DNA from: a bacterium UBP12_UBA5184
GTDB taxonomy: Bacteria; Vulcanimicrobiota; Vulcanimicrobiia; Vulcanimicrobiales; Vulcanimicrobiaceae
DNA length: 5,881 nucleotides
Assembly: GCA_002413145.1 (NCBI GenBank)
Contig: DHWK01000133.1
Coordinates: forward strand, 3,665-9,545
Direction of reading: 5' to 3'
Below are positions 1 through 5,002 of this stretch, piece by piece. Under the pieces are notes generated by a model, which saw only the letters and a program-made list of their open reading frames with translations, was not told the origin of the DNA and made no database searches. Made by a program: the position numbers and the translations under genes. How positions within the stretch are numbered: the first letter of the stretch is position 1; each line of letters opens with the position of its first letter.

Positions 1-325
1 GGGCAAACGCCACCGGTACTATACCGAAAACGGCGATTCGAAGTACACTGCTTAAGACGAAGGCCGCGACGCTGCGATGGTCGCCGAGGCGTTCGTTGCC
101 CCACATCGAGAGGAGTGCATTCAGGATGCCGCAGAGGGCGCCGAAGACCTCTGCGGCCGCGGCCACCGGAGACGCCGCCGCGAGGGCCAGCCCGACCGGG
201 ACGGAGATCGCGAGAGACCAGTTCGCCATCGACCGCTTGCGCGCGTGATACGCGCGCAACTCGGGCTGCGGCGCGGCGCTTCCCGAGTTAGGGCTGCCTA
301 GGGATGAACCCTCTCCGTCATTCAT
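1..325 (-). CDS. atpI: AtpI-like ATP synthase subunit I, 3' end outside window
   Basis: An open minus-strand frame starts at ATG 325 and runs off the left edge without a stop, giving 108 visible residues. The first ~33 residues are polar and rich in Ser, Pro and Gly. They are followed by three hydrophobic stretches, at about residues 34-57, 58-76 and 87-108, joined by short charged loops. The motif FGALCGILNALL (61-72) resembles the G-x3-G-x2-N segment of the ATP synthase I chain family, small four-helix membrane proteins of about 120-130 residues that help assemble the Fo c-ring and may carry Mg2+. The gene begins 6 bases after the wecB stop, with no strong ribosome binding site, so coupling to wecB is likely. 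The position after wecB is where atpI and the atp operon lie in many Firmicutes, which supports the call. Similarity alone is weak, and another small membrane protein cannot be excluded. Confidence 0.62.
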   Translation of the reverse strand, partial: MNDGEGSSLGSPNSGSAAPQPELRAYHARKRSMANWSLAISVPVGLALAAASPVAAAAEVFGALCGILNALLSMWGNERLGDHRSVAAFVLSSVLRIAVFGIVPVAFA

Positions 326-331
326 CGAGGC

Positions 332-1495
332 CTACGCCGCGGCGCGAAATTCCTCGGGAAGCGGGCCGCCGCGCAGGCGAGCGAGCAGCCAACCGACGAT
401 TCGGCCGGAAGCCAAACCGTCACCGTAGGGGTTGTGGGCGCGCGCCATGCGGGCGTACGCGACCTCGTCTTCGAGAAGCAGGCCCGTCTGCGCGACGATC
501 GCCGTGCGATCGGAACCGACCAGCTTGAGGGTTCCGGCTTCGATGCCCTCGGGGCGCTCGGTCTCGCGCCGCATCACGAGCACCGGCTTTCCGAGGCAGG
601 GCGCCTCCTCTTGCAGACCGCCGCTATCGGTCAGCACCAGCCTGCAGCGCGCGATGCTGCGGACCGTCGCCGAATACGACAGCGGCGCGACGAGGCTGAC
701 GCCGGCGATCCCGTCGAGGATGCGGTGCGCGATCGGGGCGACGCGCGGGGACGGGTGGACGGGCCACAGGATCTGCGGTCGCTGCGGAAGGCCGGCGATC
801 TCGGCGAGGGCGCGGCAGATCTCGGGCATCGCTTCGTGGTTCTCGCGGCGGTGGGCGGTGACGAAGATCCAGGGCCGCCCCGAATCGAGGCCGTGCCAGG
901 CAGGCTCCGGGGCGTCGCCGATCAGCTCGGCGCGCCGTGCCGTTTCTACGAACGCGTCGATCACGGTGTTACCGGTCACGAAGATGTCGGCGCCGGCGAC
1001 GTTCTCTCGTTCGAGGTTGGCGCGTGCGCGCGCCGTCGGCGCGAAGTGGAATGAGGCGAGCCGGCCCGTCAAGCGCCGGTTCATCTCCTCGGGAAAGGGC
1101 TCCCAACGGGTCGCCGTGCGCAGTCCCGCTTCGACGTGCGCGACCGGGATCTGCCGGTAGAAAGCCGCAAGCGCCGCCGCGCTGCTGGTCGTCGTGTCGC
1201 CATGAACGAGCACGACGTCGGGTTGACGTGCGGTCAGGACCCGCTCCATCCCAATGAGGACGCGCGTCGTGACCTCGGTGAGCGTCTGGTCGGCGGTCAT
1301 GATGTCCAGATCGTCGTCTGGGACGATCTCGAAGAGCTCGAGCAGATCGTCGAGCATTTCGCGGTGCTGCGCGGTGACGCAGATCAGCGGCTGAATCGAG
1401 GGACGTGCGGCGGTGAGCGCGTGCACGACGGGCGCCATCTTGACCGTGTCAGGTCGCGTCCCGAAAACCGTCATGACCTTCAGCGGCTGCGTCAT
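332..1495 (-). CDS. wecB: UDP-N-acetylglucosamine 2-epimerase, non-hydrolysing
   Basis: This cytoplasmic enzyme of 387 residues interconverts UDP-GlcNAc and UDP-ManNAc, supplying ManNAc for teichoic-acid linkage units, enterobacterial-type antigens or other envelope glycans. The length is typical and all family motifs are present: the N-terminal GTRP loop (12-15) with Lys19, HGDT with Asp100, HVEAGLR with Glu122, PFPEEMNR (133-140), TAHRREN with His215, PVHPSP (245-250), the SGGLQEE UDP-binding loop (291-297) and ERPEGIEAGT (313-322). Asp100, Glu122, the Glu in PFPEE and His215 match the acid/base residues known from E. coli WecB. A small oddity is GTRPD where the family usually has GTRPE. 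The ATG overlaps the upstream wecA stop in an ATGA arrangement; an AGGA lies about 10 bases upstream inside wecA. Context (wecA before, atpI after) suits a fixed housekeeping cluster. In Gram-positives the same enzyme is called MnaA. Confidence 0.96.
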   Translation of the reverse strand: MTQPLKVMTVFGTRPDTVKMAPVVHALTAARPSIQPLICVTAQHREMLDDLLELFEIVPDDDLDIMTADQTLTEVTTRVLIGMERVLTARQPDVVLVHGDTTTSSAAALAAFYRQIPVAHVEAGLRTATRWEPFPEEMNRRLTGRLASFHFAPTARARANLERENVAGADIFVTGNTVIDAFVETARRAELIGDAPEPAWHGLDSGRPWIFVTAHRRENHEAMPEICRALAEIAGLPQRPQILWPVHPSPRVAPIAHRILDGIAGVSLVAPLSYSATVRSIARCRLVLTDSGGLQEEAPCLGKPVLVMRRETERPEGIEAGTLKLVGSDRTAIVAQTGLLLEDEVAYARMARAHNPYGDGLASGRIVGWLLARLRGGPLPEEFRAAA

Positions 1496-2499
1496 ATGCC
1501 GGCTATCCTAAAATGCGTGAGGCCGCCCGAAAGAAAATACGCCGCCGCGCCAAGCGCGAAGGAGACGGCGTAGATCAAAAGCACGGCTTGCTTGACGTTC
1601 AATCCGAAGCGAAAGACCAAGATGTGGTGCAAGTGTCCGCGATCGGCCGTCGCGATCGATTGCCCCGCGCGCAGCCGGCGCCAAATCGCGAGCGCCGCGT
1701 CGACGACGGGAAAGGCGAGCGCGATCAGCGGGACGAGCAAGCTGACCGTAATGGCCACTTTCGCGGTGACGATGATCGAGACGGTCGCAAAGACGTAGCC
1801 GATGAACAGCGAACCCGTATCGCCCAAGATGATCTTCGACGGATTGAAATTGTAAGGCAAAAAACCGAGCGCGCCGCCGACCAGCGCGCAGAGTGCGAGC
1901 GCGGGTACCTGGTAGCCGTGTCCGACCGAAATCGCAAAGAGAAAGAGTCCCGAGATCGCGGTGACGCCGGTCAACAGCCCGTCGAGCCCGTCGAGAAAAT
2001 TGATCGCGTTCATCATCCCGAGATACCAGAGCAGCGTGAACGGGACGCCCAGCCACAGCGGGATGTTGACGTAAACGTGCCAGAGGGGTAACTCGAAACC
2101 GCTGATCACGAAGCCGTAACTCATCGAGACCGCGGCCACGACGACTTGCGCTGCAAGTTTATCGCGCGCGCGCATCCCCATCGCGTCGTCCCACAAGCCG
2201 ACGATCGTGATCATCGTTCCGCCGAAGAGTAACCCGAGCACGTCGTGGATGTCGTCGGCGCGATGGAAGAGGGTCGGCGAAAGTTTGAGGGCGAGCCCGA
2301 TCGCAACGAAGAGCGCAAAGGCGAAGCCGAGGTAGATCGCGAGACCGCCGACCCGCGCTTTCGGCTCAGCGTGCATGCGCCGCTCGTCGACCGGATCGAC
2401 CAGACCGGCTTTTTCGGCGAGACGGCGCACGCGTGGGGTGACCAGCAACGCGGTAAGCGCGGCCGTCCCAAAAGCGAACGTGAAGAGAAACCAGATCAC
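1492..2499 (-). CDS. wecA: Undecaprenyl-phosphate GlcNAc-1-phosphate transferase (WecA/TagO/MraY family)
   Basis: This polytopic membrane enzyme of 335 residues transfers a sugar 1-phosphate, most likely GlcNAc-1-P from UDP-GlcNAc, to undecaprenyl phosphate on the inner face of the membrane and releases UMP. It is the first step of lipid-linked envelope glycans such as wall teichoic acid or O-antigen. Visible motifs are VDPVDERRMH (34-43) with the following RVGG (49-52), the metal-binding DD (104-105), NAINFLDGLDGL (164-175), GDTGS (226-230) and the cytoplasmic HLHH (289-292). About ten hydrophobic segments lie between them. The start is GTG at 2499, overlapping the dCMP deaminase stop as GTGA. 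The frame is open further upstream, but that extension is Arg-rich, lies inside the deaminase gene and lacks family similarity. The next gene, wecB, acts on the same substrate. TagO and WecA cannot be told apart from sequence alone, and substrate specificity is inferred. Confidence 0.93.
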   Translation of the reverse strand: MIWFLFTFAFGTAALTALLVTPRVRRLAEKAGLVDPVDERRMHAEPKARVGGLAIYLGFAFALFVAIGLALKLSPTLFHRADDIHDVLGLLFGGTMITIVGLWDDAMGMRARDKLAAQVVVAAVSMSYGFVISGFELPLWHVYVNIPLWLGVPFTLLWYLGMMNAINFLDGLDGLLTGVTAISGLFLFAISVGHGYQVPALALCALVGGALGFLPYNFNPSKIILGDTGSLFIGYVFATVSIIVTAKVAITVSLLVPLIALAFPVVDAALAIWRRLRAGQSIATADRGHLHHILVFRFGLNVKQAVLLIYAVSFALGAAAYFLSGGLTHFRIAGI

Positions 2500-2942
2500 G
2501 CCGTCGGGCCGCCGATCGGGACGGGTGCCGAAAACGCTTCGAGTTCGACGCCGGCTTCGGAGAGCAAACGCTGCGCGAACGGGTCGAGATACGGATCCCG
2601 ATAGACGATCCGACGCACGCCCGCGCTGATGAAGAGTTTGGCGCAACCGACACACGGTTGGTGCGTGCAATAGGCGATCGCACCTTCGAGTCCGACGCCG
2701 TGCAACGCACCCTGCACGATCGCGTTCGCCTCGGCGTGCACCGCGCGGATGCAGTGCTCGTTCACGAGCTCGCAGCCGACGTCGGTGCAATGCGCGACGT
2801 GTCGCGGCGCGCCATTATAGCCGGTGGTCAGGATGCGATGATCGCGCACCAGGACCGCGCCGACGCTCGCGCGCGGGCAGGTGGCGCGCGTCGCCACGGA
2901 CTCGGCGACCTGCATGAAATATTCGTCCCAATCGGGTCGCAT
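2496..2942 (-). CDS. comEB: dCMP deaminase (ComEB-type, zinc-dependent)
   Basis: This cytosolic enzyme of 148 residues belongs to the cytidine/deoxycytidylate deaminase fold and converts dCMP to dUMP, the substrate of thymidylate synthase. The zinc site is complete: HAE with His69 and catalytic Glu71, then PCVGC with Cys97 and Cys100. GYNGAPRH (41-48), HCTDVGC (51-57) and the HCIRAVHAEANA stretch (63-74) are characteristic of bacterial dCMP deaminases rather than CMP/dCMP nucleoside enzymes. Cys22 in TCPRASVGAV may belong to a second, structural zinc site as in phage T4 dCMP deaminase. The ATG at 2942 shares its A with the TAA of upp (TAATG), so re-initiation after upp is likely; the ribosome binding site is only a purine run inside the upp tail. 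The frame stays open upstream inside upp, but that part is non-homologous. A competence role, implied by the symbol, is not suggested here. Confidence 0.93.
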   Translation of the reverse strand: MRPDWDEYFMQVAESVATRATCPRASVGAVLVRDHRILTTGYNGAPRHVAHCTDVGCELVNEHCIRAVHAEANAIVQGALHGVGLEGAIAYCTHQPCVGCAKLFISAGVRRIVYRDPYLDPFAQRLLSEAGVELEAFSAPVPIGGPTA

Positions 2943-3607
2943 TAGCGATTCATCTTTTCTTTGTAGCCCGCCGGGAGCGAGGAGGCGCTGCCGAACATCC
3001 GGTCGCCGGCATCGCCGAGCCCCGGAACGATATAACCATGCTCGTTCAAGCGAGCGTCGATCGCGCACGTGACGATACGTGCGCTTGGATGCTTTCCGCC
3101 GACGTGCTCGATCCCATCGGGTGCGGCGATCACGCACAGGAAGCTCAGGTCGGTGGCGCCGCGAGCGGCGAGGACGTCCAGCGCGGCGGCTCCGGAGTGG
3201 CCGGTCGCGAGCATCGGATCGAGGGCGTAGACCGCCGAACCGCTAAGGTCGTCGGGGAGGTTCGCGTAATACGGGACCGCCGCCAGCGTCTCGGGGTCCC
3301 GAAAAAAGCCAAGGTGCGCGACGACGGCGTCGTCGACAACCGAGAGAAAACCCGAGAGCAGGCCGAGGCCCGAGCGCAGGATCGGCGCGACGACCGGGCG
3401 CAGGCCGAAGCGCCGGACCGTCGCCGACTCGAGAGGCGTCTCGACCCGCTCGTCGCGCAGCGCGAGATCGCGCGTCGCCTCGTAAGCGAGGAAGACGCCG
3501 ACTTCTTCCACAAGCCGCCGGAATACCGGCGTCGGCGTCGTCTTGTCGCGCAGCCGCGCGAGGCGGTCGGCAACTGCGGGATGATCGATGACGGTTACGC
3601 GTTCCAT
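2942..3607 (-). CDS. upp: Uracil phosphoribosyltransferase
   Basis: This cytosolic salvage enzyme of 221 residues joins uracil and PRPP to give UMP. Family features in order are the N-terminal VIDHP (6-10) and LRDKTTPT (19-26), the conserved APILRSGLGL (74-83), FFRDPETL (101-108), the PRPP-binding loop DPMLATG (130-136), and the uracil-binding C-terminal block from NEHGYIVPGLGDAGDR (188-203). The PRPP loop continues His-Ser where the family usually has Gly-Ser. The last ~15 residues form a short polar tail beyond the usual end. The start is ATG 3607, because homologues begin within a few residues of the VxDHP motif; a TTG directly before it is possible. It is the first gene of the minus-strand operon as seen here, with only 35 bases separating it from a divergent gene. 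Its promoter must therefore lie partly inside that gene, and none is recognisable. Confidence 0.96.
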   Translation of the reverse strand: MERVTVIDHPAVADRLARLRDKTTPTPVFRRLVEEVGVFLAYEATRDLALRDERVETPLESATVRRFGLRPVVAPILRSGLGLLSGFLSVVDDAVVAHLGFFRDPETLAAVPYYANLPDDLSGSAVYALDPMLATGHSGAAALDVLAARGATDLSFLCVIAAPDGIEHVGGKHPSARIVTCAIDARLNEHGYIVPGLGDAGDRMFGSASSLPAGYKEKMNR

Positions 3608-3630
3608 CAATGTCCAGGCTTCGCCCAGCT

Positions 3631-3637
3631 AAAGGAG
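3631..3637 (+). promoter_or_regulatory. Strong Shine-Dalgarno site deciding a TTG start
   Basis: AAAGGAG lies five bases before the TTG at 3643. It is the best ribosome binding site in the window and favours the TTG start over the in-frame ATG at 3610, which has no purine-rich sequence at the right distance. On the other strand it falls in the upp leader. Confidence 0.7.
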
Positions 3638-3642
3638 CCGCC

Positions 3643-4110
3643 TTGCCCATATCGCTCTCAAAACGGATCGCCCTGGCGTTCGCCGCCCTCGCGGCGTTCG
3701 GAATCCTCGCGCCCCCGGAGGCGCGGGCGCAGTCCGAACAGATCCGCCGCTTTGTGCGGCTCTACGACGCCGCGCGCCCGGGGGCCGACTCGTTGCAGCA
3801 AATCACGCTCGAACTCGATCCCAGCGGCCGCGCCGTGATGACCATGAGGTTCCCCGGCTACACCAAGACCGCGGCAGGGGTGCCGGTCACTTCGGTGTTC
3901 GAACGCGGAACCTGGTCGGTCGCCAATCAGTACGCGATCGTCCATTTCGTTCGGCGCGCGAACGGGATCGAGGGGAAACACGACGCGTACAAACCCGAGG
4001 ACGTGGCACTGACCTTCAGTCTAGGTTTTCGCTGCACGCTCAAACTCGAACGCGACGACGCGAACGTTTTCGGTAAAGACGGCCTGCGCTTGAAGGGCCG
4101 CGGCTGCTAG
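3643..4110 (+). CDS. Secreted protein of unknown function, Sec signal peptide
   Basis: I do not recognise this family. From the TTG start the product is 155 residues. A typical Sec signal peptide is visible: a short basic n-region ending SKR (6-8), a hydrophobic core (9-22) and an ARA cleavage motif ending at residue 29. The mature part is about 126 residues, with no lipobox, so it is probably free in the periplasm or exported. It looks rich in beta strands, with alternating polar and hydrophobic residues, a GTWSV motif, and FGKDGLRLKG near the end. The only two cysteines, 131 and the C-terminal residue 155, could form a disulfide. A small beta-barrel of lipocalin or NlpE type is one possibility, but only on general texture. 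An ATG at 3610 would add 11 residues before the signal peptide. The gene is divergent from upp and precedes the DpnI-like gene by 80 bases; no functional link to either is evident. Confidence 0.72.
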   Translation: MPISLSKRIALAFAALAAFGILAPPEARAQSEQIRRFVRLYDAARPGADSLQQITLELDPSGRAVMTMRFPGYTKTAAGVPVTSVFERGTWSVANQYAIVHFVRRANGIEGKHDAYKPEDVALTFSLGFRCTLKLERDDANVFGKDGLRLKGRGC

Positions 4111-4111
4111 G

Positions 4112-4124
4112 TCGGGACTCCCGA
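4112..4124 (+). terminator. Possible small hairpin after the secreted-protein gene
   Basis: TCGGG-ACT-CCCGA begins two bases after the stop codon and can form a 5-bp, GC-rich stem with a 3-base loop. No T-run follows, so it is not a standard intrinsic terminator. It may attenuate transcription, stabilise the mRNA end, or be chance in GC-rich DNA. Confidence 0.25.
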
Positions 4125-4157
4125 GCGGTGCGCTACGCTGAACTCGTCAGCTGCCAA

Positions 4158-4173
4158 GTACTGCGAACAGTAC
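4158..4173 (+). promoter_or_regulatory. Perfect inverted repeat upstream of the DpnI-like start, possible operator or RNA hairpin
   Basis: GTACTG-CGAA-CAGTAC is a perfect 6-bp inverted repeat with a 4-base centre. It ends four bases before the GAGG ribosome binding site and 17 bases before the ATG. As DNA it could be a dimeric repressor site; as RNA it is a stable stem with a tetraloop close enough to affect translation start. Restriction genes are often tightly controlled, which makes the place suggestive. No binding protein is known from this sequence. Confidence 0.4.
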
Positions 4174-4190
4174 GGCGAGGCGCGTGACGC

Positions 4191-4949
4191 ATGTTAGACC
4201 GAAAGTCGTGGAAGTTTCTCGTCGACGAGGTCGTCCGGCGGTTGCCAAAGACATTCTCGTTGGCCGACGTGACGGCGCACAAGGATTACCTTCAGCGCCA
4301 CTACCCTGCCAATCGCTTCGTCGAAGCGAAGATTCGCCAAAGCCTGCAAGTCCTACGCGATCAGGGAACGTTGAGATTTCTCGGCAACGGCAAGTACGAA
4401 CGCCTCGACGTCGCGCCGAGGTTCAGCCCGTTGATCGATCCTTCATCGGCTGCAACCTACACGAGCCAGTCGCAAGTCGGGCGCGTTATGCTAGAGACGT
4501 GGGCCGAATTTAATCTCTATTGCGTCAACTGCGCCGCGGATGCCCTCACGCGGTTGCCGGCCAACACGCCCGTTGCGGATTTTGCCTGCGACGCATGCGA
4601 CGATCGTTTCCAGCTCAAATCGACCAAGAATCGGTTCAAGACGACGCTGCAAGGCGCGGCTTTCGGTCCAACGATCGCGGCCGTGCGCGATCAGTTGATG
4701 CCGGAGTTCGTCCTCGTCGAATACGACCCGCGCTATCACACGGTCATCTTCGTCGAGGCGGTTCCCGGCCGGTTGATCACTGAAGATCGGGTCGTACCTC
4801 GCGAAAAACTCGGGCCCGACGCGCGCCGAGCCGGCTGGCAAGGGTGCAACATCGACATCACCGGTCTCCCCCGCGCGCGCATCGTCGAGCCCGCCGGTCT
4901 CGACCGCAGCGACGTTCGAGCGTTCTGGCGTCAAATCAACGAATCCTAA
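4191..4949 (+). CDS. DpnI-like methyl-directed restriction endonuclease with N-terminal winged helix
   Basis: This 252-residue protein matches DpnI, which cuts GATC carrying N6-methyladenine. Residues ~7-72 resemble the DpnI winged helix (KIRQSLQVLRDQG at 47-59, GNGKYERL at 65-72), which in DpnI is C-terminal. Residues ~95-252 match the DpnI nuclease domain: zinc cysteines C111, C114, C133, C136; PVADF with Asp130 (DpnI Asp53); FQLKS with Gln141 and Lys143 (DpnI Glu64 and Lys66); and ARRAGWQGCNID (211-222), whose Trp216 aligns with DpnI Trp138, the methyl-adenine sensor. The domain order is thus reversed, and Gln replaces the catalytic Glu. The start is ATG 4191, with GAGG ten bases upstream; the stop is TAA. 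No methylase is adjacent, as expected for an enzyme that attacks only methylated DNA. G+C over 4201-4440 is about 58% by count, against 75-80% in sampled lines of glyA and upp, which suggests transfer. Family membership is secure; cleavage specificity is inferred. Confidence 0.9.
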   Translation: MLDRKSWKFLVDEVVRRLPKTFSLADVTAHKDYLQRHYPANRFVEAKIRQSLQVLRDQGTLRFLGNGKYERLDVAPRFSPLIDPSSAATYTSQSQVGRVMLETWAEFNLYCVNCAADALTRLPANTPVADFACDACDDRFQLKSTKNRFKTTLQGAAFGPTIAAVRDQLMPEFVLVEYDPRYHTVIFVEAVPGRLITEDRVVPREKLGPDARRAGWQGCNIDITGLPRARIVEPAGLDRSDVRAFWRQINES

Positions 4950-5002
4950 TCGCTCTCATGACGATTCGGACAGGCGTCAGCGAGACGTCGACGCTTTGCA
5001 CT
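4950..5002. other. Convergent intergenic region with a weak hairpin
   Basis: This 53-base gap lies between two gene ends. Read on the plus strand, GGCGTC (4973-4978) can pair with GACGTC (4984-4989, one G-U pair), or GCGTC (4974-4978) with GACGC (4990-4994), followed by only three T residues. A weak terminator for the DpnI-like gene is possible. Nothing comparable with a T-run is seen for glyA on the minus strand. Confidence 0.3.

Larger units (their letters stand above)
4111..4190 (+). other. 80-base intergenic region before the DpnI-like gene
   Basis: The region separates two codirectional genes. It holds a small hairpin directly after the first stop codon, a second perfect inverted repeat at 4158-4173, and the probable ribosome binding site GAGG at 4177-4180, ten bases before the ATG. 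I see no convincing -35/-10 pair, so the DpnI-like gene may have its own unrecognised promoter or be read through from the gene before it. Confidence 0.6.

Noticed and set aside
432..1160. Plus-strand open frames antisense to wecB
   Set aside because: They lie opposite conserved WecB motifs and encode Arg/Ser-rich sequence without family features.
2500..2790. Upstream extension of wecA by 97 codons
   Set aside because: The added part is Arg-rich, sits within the dCMP deaminase gene in another frame and precedes the natural first membrane segment. The GTG at 2499 forms a standard GTGA junction.
2943..3137. Upstream extension of the dCMP deaminase into upp
   Set aside because: The extra residues have no similarity to deaminases. 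The ATG at 2942 begins the family's conserved N-terminus and gives a TAATG junction.
3038..3838. Long plus-strand open frame (266 codons) antisense to upp and running into the secreted-protein gene
   Set aside because: It is Arg-, Asp- and Gly-rich without any recognisable domain, and it overlaps the well-supported upp gene. It is a typical shadow frame in GC-rich DNA.
4973..4997. Strong intrinsic terminator between the DpnI-like gene and glyA
   Set aside because: The possible stems are only 5-6 bp and just three T residues follow, so it is listed only as a weak hairpin.
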